DNA of 64,000 bases from Hevea brasiliensis (lineage: Eukaryota > Streptophyta > Magnoliopsida > Malpighiales > Euphorbiaceae): assembly GCF_030052815.1 (NCBI RefSeq), contig NC_079498.1:96667378-96731377 (forward strand). The letters are read 5' to 3'. Position 1 is the first letter of the stretch, and each line of letters starts with the position of its first letter. Both the position numbers and the translations under genes were made by a program. The notes below the pieces were generated by a model. That model searched no databases. It was given only the letters and a program-made list of their open reading frames with translations, and was not told the origin of the DNA. Of this stretch, positions 36,137 through 46,311 are shown one piece after another.

Positions 36137-36178
<42 letters not shown>
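36137..36178. repeat. (AAT)n microsatellite
   Basis: About 14 AAT units. Confidence 0.96.
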
Positions 36179-36763
36179 TTTTAGTATATCCCTTAAATGA
36201 TAACATAATTAATTTCATATTTTACATGAAAAACCAATGATAAGAATAAAATTTCACACCTGCAGATAATTGCAGGATAAAATCATGGGTTTCATGCTCA
36301 AGCCTATAGAAATGGCTCAAGGCAGAGTGTGATGATAAATGAGAGAAAATTTGAAGGTCATTAGCTTCAGTCCGATGGTTCTCCAAACATAAAATGGTTA
36401 TAAGGACTGATTTTCTTGTTCAGCTAGGATTCTAAAGTTGTCAATTAACAGCAATACCTGAATTAATAGAGCAGATTAAGAGAAGGATAAATTATTATTT
36501 CGTCATTTTACCATTATTAACACTATTATTTTTATTTTAAAAAATAGATTAAAATGTCCCTAAACTACATCCATTTTTCTCACAATTAGCCGTTAGTGAC
36601 AATTGAAAAGTCTAAAACACTCTTGCCTTCTCCTGCCTTTCTTGCGTAATTCAACCACACCCTTCTCCCTTTGCCATAAGGATGGTCCTGGGAAACGTCA
36701 TTCTCGACATCATCATCTCTTAAGAAGTTTCTATTTTTGAGCCATTCAATGTTCCCACAAAGT

Positions 36764-36895
36764 TTTCATCAAGCTACATTCAGCAAATAATAAAATTTAG
36801 TTCTTCTCAAGCATTATCACTACAAAACCTTTCATCAAGCTATATTCAGCAAACAAGAAAACTTAGTTCTTCTCAAGCATTATCACTACAAAACC
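36764..36895. repeat. 66-bp tandem duplication
   Basis: Two adjacent copies start at 36764 and 36830 and share TTTCATCAAGCTA and TTCTTCTCAAGCATTATCAC, with a few differences. Confidence 0.92.
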
Positions 36896-37349
36896 TTTCA
36901 ATACACTGTCATTTTACCTAAACAAGAATAGATCATAGTATGCCATGTTTTAATTACTTCAGAAAACTCATGGTTGCATACTCTCCTGAAGAAAAAACTT
37001 TTTGCATTTATAGGAAATTAAGGAGTCATCTAAACAAGATACTGAGTAATCAAACAGCATAATATTAATGGTATGAAGCAGATTGCACAAGCTACCAACA
37101 CACAAAGGTCAATACAGATTTTTGCTCAAGAGCTTAAAAAAGGGGGGGAAAAAACCTTAAGTTCCATCTATGTTAAAAAGAATCTTATAGAATCTAGAAA
37201 CCCTTTTACATCGGAGTCGGTCCGATAGACAAACTAAAATCAGAGCCTAAAACGCAAATAATCCCAGACAGACACAGGAATGAACACTGTGTTCACCAAA
37301 TTTGCAACCACATGACATCCTTGAGACCTATTCTCACTCATTTCGCAAG

Positions 37350-40300
37350 CTAAGTTTGGCTGTTGATGCCAGCTTTCTCTGCAACACCAACAACATCAGC
37401 TACAGAAGTTTTTGAAGGCGGTGGCTCAGCACATGCCTTCAAGACAGCTTCATTCTGTAAGAATGAAAAGAGCACAAGATATGAATAATACTTACAAAAA
37501 TCATTAGAAATATTAGAAGACATCCATATTTAAATCAAACAAATAGCATAAATTTGTGTGGTGCTTCAGATTTTTTTTGTCCAAAAGAACAGAGAAGCAT
37601 CACTAGTGCTAAAGGAAAACAGCTTTGAAAGAAGTCAGGAATCAAAGGTTGGTACAGAGGTTTGGAAATAAACTAAAAAACATCTTAACAAAACCGATCA
37701 ACCTCGATTTTAAAACTTAAGACACAAAATTCAAGTAATAAGAACTCAGATAAAGCAAAGCTAAATCGCTTGCATGCTTACTACTTATTTTTACTTTGAA
37801 GAACACCAACCAACAATTGCAATTTCTATTCCCTTTTTACCATAGATAACAAAAATAATCTTTCAATGTCACCTTCTAATCCACCATATTTACAATAAAC
37901 TCAAATCAGCTTTGAAACACTTAGGGTTGGTCACATGTCAGCTACATGCAAGATTGGCTCCTTTAATAGTAATACCCATTGGTTATACAACTGTCAAGGT
38001 TTTACTGATAAAGACAGATGCTTTAAAATAATGTGCATGAATGTGAAAGTATTAATATACAGCCAAAGACAAGAAATCACAGTCCCTTTCAGGACTCGAG
38101 GTCCACAACAAATAATCTCTTTTTTCTTTTAAGTAAAATTCATTGAAAGGCACCACATGGGCACAGCCTAAATGCGGAACAGCTACAAATGCAAAATAAG
38201 AAGTCCACAAGATCCAAAACAGCATGAGCATCATAGTCCCTTTGGGAACTCCAGGTCCTCCATAAATAATCACCTTTTTTTCTTCCTTTTCTTTTAAGTT
38301 AAGAAAATTCATCAAAGGACACCAAATGGACATAACCCACAAGAAAACAACAACAACCACAAAACAAGGAGTCTAGAAAATCCAATGTGGCGTAAAAATT
38401 GAAAAAGAATTGCCTCATAGACTTAGAGGGTGTTTGCTTAGCTTATAAAAATTAGCTCAATATAAGCTTATAAGCATTTAAAATTTTAATCAATATATGT
38501 TTGGTTTAAGTGATTATAAGTAGCTAATACGTAACAAACACGTTTGGTAAAAAGTAGTTTATAAGCACAAATATTATTAAAATTACTAAAAATGATATTA
38601 ATCGAGATATGTGGTGAAATTTTAAAAATTAAACAAGGGTAACATGGTAAAATAGTTGGCAAACTAGCTTATAAGTCTTATAGGCAAAAAAATGAAAAGT
38701 TGCTCCCCAATTTATTAATTTTTTTTAGCTTATAAGTCCAAAAAATGTTATAAATAAACGGGTAAATTACTTATAAGATAAACACCCTCTTAGTACTAGG
38801 ATAGCAATGAATAATAATTTCCCTTCTATTTCTCCCTCCAAAAGCCAAAATATAGTAATGGATCAAAGCAAAATTTTTCCTGCTATCTTTATGTGCATGT
38901 ACAGTCCCACAACATTCATGAGCCCACAAGTTATTTCTAACTAAACCTACAAAAGAGTATTCATTGCGTAGTCCCACAACATTCCAGTCCACTCGCAATG
39001 CAAAAACATGAACTAATGTTAATAGTAAACAATCTCCCCTACATCAAATCTCAATTGCTTTTTTCCCCTTTTTAAGCAACTTTTATGATTTTTATATAAA
39101 AGAAGAAACACAAAAGAGAGTACAAAGGGAACAAAGGTGTCTGACTAAGTCAACATGAAAACAAAAACTGAGGGAATAATTTTTAGTTTTTGGCCAAAGG
39201 CCCAAATAGGCCCTAAAACTTATGCCAAATAGTCAACTCAGCCCTTATAAATAAAATTGCAGTCAAATAGGCCCTTAAAATATTTAACATGGACTTATGA
39301 AACCCAAAATTACTAGAATTGATACAAATTGAGCCAGAAAAGGATCATGTGATCATGTAACCCTAAATGGCTGTGAACTTAGTAATTTCCTTTCTCATCT
39401 TGAATGGAGGCAGAGAGGAAAGGAAATGGGTGCTTGATTGTCGAAGAGGAAGATTGCTCATAGGGCTAGCGCTTGTGCAAGGTGAGTAAGTGATCTTGGA
39501 GGAGAATGGAGACAGGGGAACGTGGTGAAGGAGATGGGTATGGAGAAAAGCGAGTAGAAGCTGGGTGACAATGCGTATCGTATGGCACTGAGTGAGGGGT
39601 GAATGGTCTTCAAAGGGAAGGAGAGTGAGGTTTGATAAGGAAGGGAGTTGGCACTTTAGTTGAAGACACGAAAACTGTGAGAGGGGGAGAGCAGGATATG
39701 TAGTAGAACTGAAGAAGAAGAAAGGTTGTTGCGTGGGTCTGTAATTGTATGGAGTTGGCGCGCAGATGAGCAAAATGAAGCTGGAGCTAGTTTTGGTAAG
39801 ATTAAGATTGTGTCGAAAGAGAGGGAGAAGTGAGGAGCTAGGGCATTGATCAAAACGGTTGAGCGTTGTTGATTGCGAGTGGAACTAACCTCGAAAACGA
39901 TGAATATCGCCACTTAAAGATGATCTCTCTCTCTCTCTCTTCTTTTTCTGTTAGTGCCATCGCTTACTACTTGGGAAGGGTCGTTGGTGAGAGCTGAGGC
40001 CTAAGGGACGTAGGGCAAGGTTTACGCTTTACGGTTTCAATTCCAAACAGACCCATCTAGACCAAAGATTGAGAATGTTGTAAGGCCGCAAATGAATAAA
40101 GTTGCTCACGAGCTATTTGAGACTCGGTTCAAGAAAAGCTTAACTTTGCTTAGTTCATTTTCTAAACGAGCCAAACGTGAACTTATTGATATCTGGCTCG
40201 TTAAAGCTCGTGAGCTTACTCGTTTAAACTCGCGAGTTAGCTCGTTTAATAGATTCGTGAACTTATTGATATTTGGCTTGGGAACGGTTGGCAAGCTTGC

Positions 40301-41215
40301 TCACTTAACTAAAATTATTTAATTTTAAACTTATTATCTTAAACCTAATCAAAACTACATAGTTTTGAACTTCATAACCTAAACCTAAAGCTCACTAGGG
40401 TTGCAAATGAGTTATGTTGCTCGAAACTCGGCTCAATAATAGTTTGGCACAGCTATGCTTGTTTTCTAAATAAACCGAGCTTAAACTTATTGATATTTAG
40501 CTCTTTTAGAAAACGAGCCAATCTCGAGCCCAAAGAATTTTGATGAACTCGATTCATTTACACCCCTGGAATCCTCTAGACTCCAGATAAAAATGAACGT
40601 TGCAACGCGCTTCCCAATCAGGAGAACCCACATAACAACTAACAAAAGCTTATCTTTTCCCAGCCTTTAAATTCCCAAAAATACATTTACAAAGGCCTGA
40701 CAATAAGAACAGTCGGTACCCAAACAAAGAGTCCAGCATTTCCACTTCTACCTTGAATTTCACAAACAAGGTGCCAGAATTTGAACAGACGCTTCAACCA
40801 GAAAATCTCTCTAGCTAAAATAAATCATCCTTGAGCAGAACTGTTTAAAGATTTGCTAACATATAATTGCATAAACGTTACGGTTACACCAAGCGAGTAA
40901 ATTCCAATCAAATTTATGTCATTTGAACATCAAACAAAAACCTATTAAAAACCAAAATTTCAGTTCATATTGAACCCTTGCCTTAGATAATTAGAGATGC
41001 AATTTTTAATAAATAAAATTAAAAAAATGGCATAAAAGGCCAATGATAATTTGATTGAGAGATAGAGAGAAATTCACCTGCCAAACCCTGAGGAGTCGCT
41101 TCTTGGCGTTGGCTTTACGGGTAGTGGTCAGTTTTATTCTCTTCCAGACTAGACCTCCTGAGTCGTGCTTCTTCACTATCTCCATTACTCTTGTTCCCCA
41201 GAATGCGCTTACCAT
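37350..41215 (-). CDS. conserved 80-residue plant protein, possibly a mitochondrial complex I accessory subunit
   Basis: Two exons on the minus strand, 41215-41078 (46 codons) and 37454-37350 (34 codons plus stop), join in phase 0 with a GTGAAT donor and a CTTACAG acceptor. The first exon starts MVSAFWGTRVMEIVKKHDSG and is rich in Lys/Arg (TTRKANAKKRL). The second contains NEAVLKACAEPPP and ends GINSQT. The combination reads like a small, widely conserved plant protein. I associate it with plant-specific complex I subunits of the At4g20150 type, but this is a weak recollection, so the function is left open. No signal peptide or strong transmembrane segment is seen. The 3.6-kb intron is exceptional for a gene this small and is filled with repeats. 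Confidence 0.75.
38081..38388. repeat. about 154-bp diverged tandem duplication in the intron
   Basis: Copies start at 38081 and 38235 with AGTCCCTTT, share CTTTTAAGT and AAAATTCAT, and end near 38234 and 38388. Divergence is clear. Confidence 0.75.
38426..38789. mobile_element. PIF/Harbinger (Tourist-like) MITE
   Basis: The terminal inverted repeats are GAGGGTGTTTG on the left and, read from the right, GAGGGTGTTTA. The element is flanked by TTA on both sides (38423-38425 and 38790-38792), the 3-bp target-site duplication of this superfamily. It is 364 bp, AT-rich and without ORF. It lies in the long intron of the minus-strand gene. Confidence 0.9.
39190..40050. other. intronic repeat-like stretch
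   Basis: The part at 39190-39300 (GGCCCAAATAGGCCCTAAAA, then CAAATAGGCCCTTAAAA) looks like a common plant repeat. From 39360 to 40050 the sequence is purine-rich on the plus strand with a (CT)n run at 39925-39940. Minus-strand ORFs here are Pro/Ser/Leu-rich and show no domain. Confidence 0.4.
40081..40567. mobile_element. hAT-type MITE or composite, GAGCTCG-rich
   Basis: The right end read inward (AGGGGTGTAAATGAATC) mirrors AGGGTTGCAAATGAG at 40397 and, more weakly, GGCCGCAAATGAATAAAG at 40083. The interior carries many CTCGTTTA / GAGCTCG motifs. It may be one element with an internal copy or two related MITEs side by side. No clear target duplication was found. Confidence 0.5.
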
Positions 41216-42011
41216 GATCCCTCTTCTCTGGGTGTGGGGTTCTCTTCAGCTATGGACTCTGTGAAAGCGATTGTGCGTCTGCTCTAGTGCTCTGCCCACA
41301 ACGAAACCAATTGGAAATCAGAACAAATAGGAAGGGTCTGACGCCATGGTAAAAACGTTGCCGTTCCTTTTGTGAGGTTTCCAGTTCATTCAAATCAAGC
41401 GACGTCGTTCCATTGTTTCATCTACATTTTCAATTTATTTTTCTATTGGTTCATCAACTACGATTACTTGACATAAATGACGCAGGGAATCTATCCTCTT
41501 TGAAGGAAAAATTTTCCATTGGTTTATGAATGAGATGAAAAGTTAGAAAAAAATTTCCCAATATCTAATAATTAAAATAATTTAATAATTAATATGTATA
41601 TATATACACTAAAATTTACAATTAAAAGTACAAAAAAATTAAAGGTACGGATAACTTAAATTCATTTGAAAATGATTATTATTTTATTTTAATAATATAA
41701 TTTAATATTTTTTATTTAATATTTTTATATTGTACAATTTTATTAATGATAAAACTTTTAATTAATTATAATTTTATTTTAAGTGTTAATAAATGAATAA
41801 GTTAATTAATAAATTATTTTTAAAATTATTTAATAGATACCAATAAAAAAATAATTTTTAGAAAAATAAAATATGAATGTAGTTTTATAATGCTTGAAAG
41901 AATTTTAAAATTTAAAAGTTGTAGTAAACTATTTCTTTTATATATAAAATAAGATTTTAATAATTAAAATTTAAAAAAGTTTAGATAAAAGTTAATATTA
42001 AATATAACAAG

Positions 42012-42012
<1 letters not shown>

Positions 42013-42063
<51 letters not shown>

Positions 42064-42084
42064 CAAGTTTTATATATATATATA
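42013..42084. repeat. (TA)n microsatellite, two adjoining blocks
   Basis: About 24 TA units, then TAACAAGTTT, then a shorter TA block. Confidence 0.95.
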
Positions 42085-43002
42085 TCGTTTTTATCCTCAT
42101 GTTATGTAAATTATTTATTATTTTAATTTAATAATATAATTTAATATGTATTTTTCATTTTATATTTTCATAATCATGTTATAATATGTTGTTAGTGATA
42201 AATTTTTTAATTAACTACAATTTTATTTTAAGTGTTAATAAAAGAATTATTAGTTGATTAATAAATTGTCTTTTATTATTGTTTTTTTAATTTATTTGAC
42301 ATATACGTAAAAGCATAAAAAAAAATGCTATGTAATGATTTTTAAGTATCATTGTTAAAATTATTAGATTTTAAATATAAAATATTTTTAAATAAATGTT
42401 TAAACTTTATAAATAATTCTTTATTGAATAGTTATTTATATCTATTAATATAATTTTTTAAAAAATAATTAATGCCTTTTCTAATTTAACTGAAGATTTA
42501 ATTAAAAAAATCGATTTTTGAAGTTATATAATATAAATAGAATTATAGAATTTTAAAATTCTTAACAGATGTAGTAAAAATAATTTTAAATAATTTTGTA
42601 TATGAAATTAGATTTTATAATTAAAATTTAAAAATATTTAAATAAAATTTAATATTTATATAAAAATATAAAAATAAATATAAAAAGAAAGGTATGCTAC
42701 ATGACGATTTTTTAAGTAAGACCATATGGCATACTGGTGTGTGTGTATATAATGGAGGAAATTAGACATGCGTAAGAAGTAATTTTATAACGGCTTTAAC
42801 TGTAATTCCAAGTCATGCATCCCATGAATGAAATTGAAGCCTATCCAAACCCCGTAACCCTCGTTCAATCTCTCATTCTCTTCTCTTTACAACACCTATT
42901 CTTATCACCATTTTCAACAAGGAAGGGACCTTTGCTAGCGTTAATTATCTCTCTCAATCCCTTCCCTTTCCTTTCCTTTGCTTTCTTCTCCCCCAAGTGT
43001 GT

Positions 43003-43025
43003 TCTTCTTCTTCTTCTTCTTCTTC
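43003..43025. repeat. (CTT)n repeat in the leader of the MGC gene
   Basis: About seven CTT units lie shortly before the start codon at 43076, within a pyrimidine-rich leader. Confidence 0.85.
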
Positions 43026-43075
43026 ACCTCTGATTCTTCTCATTTGATTCCCCCTTTTCATGCCATCCCTCCTTC

Positions 43076-44054
43076 ATGGGCTGCGGCATTTCTAAGTTAA
43101 ACCTGGAAGAGACACGGCCAGGCTATCAGATTAGAACCCTTCGTCGAAGAAGTGATGTCAAAGATAGAGAGGATGAAACCGATTCTTTAACCAGCAAGCA
43201 ACGAAAGAGTACTTCTTCTATGACCAGTGAAGATGGCAGTAGGGATGGTGGTTTTTTAAAAAGGGTCATCGGTTCAAATGAGAAAGAGAAAGATGTGGAG
43301 AGGGAATTACAGCCTGGCCATCATGGCAGGAAAAGCAGTGTTTCTTCTTCCCCAAGAAAGGACCTTATTAGTGTCTCCCGTTTCAAGCAATCTCATGTTG
43401 AGACAATGGATAAAGACGCTCCAAAGGAGAAGAAGTCTTTAAATAAGGATCGGGAGGCTAGCAATAATAATGAGGATGAATATATCAGGCCAAGCAATGC
43501 AGAGGAATGTGCAGCAAGCATATTATTTTCTCCAGGATCCCCTAGTTTTAGGGTATATTGTGTTAATGACTTTCCCTATGAAGGTGACTTCATTTTCCTA
43601 TTGATTAATTACTTAATTAGCAGGATTAAATAAAATTTAATTAATAATTACCATTGGATGATGAATGCATTATTACTTGGCTGTGTTTTGCAGATAATGG
43701 TGAAGAAGAAGGAGAAGAGAACAAATCAAAAAATACGGGGACTGACAAGGTACATATACATATGATATTAATGTACAATGTCTGTAAATCAGATTAGTAA
43801 TATGTATACATTAGAATTAATTTGCTCTTCATTTGATGAAGGGATCGGAGACTCTGCCGGCGAAAAGAGGGAGGAAGGGAAGAGGGTTTAGGAGTGCCAT
43901 GCACATGGGAGGATCTACTCGTGGACTTAGGAGTGTATTGCAAAGAGGTGGATCAGCAGGAATGAAAAATATACTCAATGGAACCTCTTGCAGAAGTCAG
44001 ACTTCTTCACCTCCTCATGACAGCACCACTAAATTGATTGCAAAAGCTGTTTGA
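43076..44054 (+). CDS. predicted N-myristoylated protein of unknown function
   Basis: Three exons, 43076-43583, 43694-43749 and 43842-44054, join in frame to give 258 residues. The N-terminus MGCGISK is a strong candidate for myristoylation at Gly2 and palmitoylation at Cys3, so the protein probably sits at a membrane. The middle is very hydrophilic and rich in Lys, Glu, Asp and Ser. A more conserved-looking block, EECAASILFSPGSPSFRVYC, ends exon 1. Exon 3 has a basic, Gly-rich segment (PAKRGRKGRGFRSAMHMGG) and a repeat-like RGLRSVLQRGGSAGMKNIL. No catalytic domain is visible. The donor-acceptor pairs are GGTGAC/TTGCAG and AGGTAC/GATGAAG. I do not recognise a named family. Confidence 0.82.
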
Positions 44055-46311
44055 TAGGATGATGATGATGATGATTATTATTATTATTATTATCTAGGCA
44101 TAAGATCTTAATGTATTACGAGGCAGCAATCTTTCATTCACTTACTTTGTCCCCTTTTTTTTATTTATTTTTTGTAAATAGAAAAAAGAAAACAATTCCT
44201 TGAGTTGTTCCCCTTTTTGTCGGATAACTGAACATTAATATTACCCTTTTAATTTCTTCAATTTTTATGCAGATAGGGATTTGTTTATTAATGTCAATTT
44301 ATGCCATCAATTTATCATATGTGCATGTGGTGTTCTTTTCTTAACATGCAATTCATTGCATTAAATAAGTGCCATTGGCAAGGATATTAAGATCTCATAA
44401 TGCTCAAAACTAACCCATACAGTAACCCAAATTCATATTTATAGAGGAAAATTCTTATTTAGATTAGATTCGTTATAGACTCGTGATATAAAATCAAACT
44501 ATAGAATTCAAACCGAATAGCACAACTAACAAACCACCAAAACCATGCTGCCTATCAAACAAAAAAACCACCATAACCATGAAGTAACATCGTGGGACGC
44601 CCTGTGGTCAGAGTTGGTGCAACCACAAAAACAGAAAGATCAGAGAGGCATCACAGGCAAACTGCAAAGTTTTCTCCTAATATACGACTCTGTACTGCAA
44701 GTGACGAGCTGTAAGTTACAAATTTTCATATTACTAAAGAAATCAATCATAAAGACGAAGAAACAAGACTAGTAATTAATTAATAGAAGAGAATCCAGGC
44801 TCAAACACTTGAAAAGGGAGGCTTAATGTTTGAAAATGGGATGGATATCATAGCTATATCTTTTTTTTTAGTATCTCCCTTGGGCTTCAAGAAATGCTCT
44901 TGTTTTGTAAATTTTTTTAGTGCAATAAATTTTTTAATTTTGATATAAGTAATTTATATTTAACTGTCTTAATTACGATCTGTGGGCATGCAATATAAAA
45001 TAAAAAGTTGAAAAAAAAAATCCAAATTGGCCAATGTAATGTAGAGTTAGAATTAATAAAAAATAGTCTAAACTATAGATTGGTAGATCAAATCACAATT
45101 ATACCCAATTCTATCCCAACATTATAACAATATATATCATTAAAATAATTTTCCCAATTGGAGTATTCTGGTCAAATTTGTCATTTGAAAGAAAATTAAG
45201 CAGCTTCTTCCCTTGTGGCAATTGCATCACCCACAGCCTACAATATGAGTAGTAATATTATTATTAAAAATAATTTTTAAATATATTAACAAAAAATTAA
45301 TTTAAAATGAAATTAATTATAGAAATAATAAAATAATAAAAATTTTTATTTAATTATATTTAAAATAATATTATTTTAATGGGAAACGGGCTTAAGAATT
45401 CTTCTGGCTTAGTAAAGGCTGGCCTGACCCAACTTGCCGTGCTCTCTATTCTCGTGGGGCTTGTTTCCTTAGTCACCGGAGAATATTAAATTTACGATTT
45501 TTCTAATGAGTTACGTGTATTTATTATTAAATTTTATTTAAAATTATTAATGTTATATTATTTTTAATTAAATTAAATAAAGTTTTAATTAAATGTAGGG
45601 GCAGAATTGGGAATAAATGGAAGTTCTTAAAAAAAAAAAAAAAAAAAAAAAAGAGAAGTTCTGAACCTGAAGCTCATTATCGGTCAAAGTAAAAGATAGT
45701 TTTGAATACCACTTCATCCCATCTTTTCCATGTCATCAATATCTGACTTTGACTGCACATCCTTCCCCTCCCAACTCCACTGTCACAGTACTCCATCTTT
45801 TGCCCACGTGTCACGATACCTTATCCCAGTACCGCTTGCCACGTCACACTGCCCTAACACTTTATTACCAAATTGCCCTCTCTAAACACGTGTCATCTCA
45901 TAAGGGACAGATCTCTCGCTTTTAGCATAAGACTTTAACAAGTTTATCCCCGCCCTCTCTTCCCTCTTTGATTTTCTTCTCCCTGTTTTTTTTTTTTTAA
46001 TTTTTTTAATTTACTCATTTCTTGTTTTGTTGTCATTATTTTCTCGGATCTGTTACGAGTCGTTTTTGACCCGAACGAAAGCTTTCTTCTTTCTTTCTTT
46101 ATTTCTTCAATATCGTTGAAACTATCGAATCGAATTCCGCTCCCTGTTTTCCCAATTTCACACTTGAAATTCCTCTCCAAATTAACGGAGAATTTGGATT
46201 CCACGCCAACCGAGGAAAACGAAGAGCTTCGATTATCTCTCTTCCTCTCTCCCCCCTGTGCGTCTCTTGGTCTGCTTTGTTTCCGCCTCATTGCGTTAGG
46301 GTTTTCGAGAA
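44055..46311. other. intergenic region with the promoter of the BAR/HRGP gene
   Basis: A (GAT)n(TAT)n run follows the previous stop (about 44061-44093). The middle is AT-rich without gene signals. A poly(A) run lies at 45629-45652. From 45720 on the DNA becomes less AT-rich and holds three ACGT-core elements, a T-tract near 45987-46005 and a pyrimidine-rich leader before the ATG at 46312. Confidence 0.5.
45805..45892. promoter_or_regulatory. cluster of three ACGT-core elements (G-box/ABRE-like)
   Basis: CCCACGTGTC (CACGTG at 45805-45810), CCACGTCA (45839-45846) and ACACGTGTCA (CACGTG at 45887-45892) fall within 90 bases, about 420-510 bases before the start codon. Such ACGT cores bind bZIP/bHLH factors, and clustered copies suggest abscisic-acid or light responsiveness. 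Confidence 0.55.

Larger units (their letters stand above)
33664..37349. other. intergenic region between the NAC gene and the minus-strand small gene
   Basis: No gene is supported. It contains the NAC 3' flank, a (GA)n run, an (AAT)n run, the decayed motif at 35272-35335 shared with 26632-26720, A/T tracts, and a 66-bp tandem duplication at 36764-36895. The last part is the 3' flank of the minus-strand gene. Confidence 0.5.
41216..43075. other. AT-rich intergenic region between divergent genes
   Basis: About 41216-41400 is the 5' flank of the minus-strand gene. Positions 41520-42780 are low-complexity A/T with no gene. The final 250 bases are pyrimidine-rich and likely hold the promoter and leader of the next gene. 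Confidence 0.5.

Noticed and set aside
36764..36895. Short direct repeats considered as a CRISPR-like array
   Set aside because: There are only two adjacent 66-bp copies without spacers, in a plant nuclear context. It is a simple tandem duplication.
39363..39913. Minus-strand ORFs (85 and 136 codons) in the intron of the small gene
   Set aside because: They are low-complexity Leu/Ser/Pro/Phe sequences from a purine-rich plus strand, without any domain.
44545..44772. Plus-strand ORF of 75 codons after the MGC gene
   Set aside because: No domain, start context or neighbouring exon supports it.
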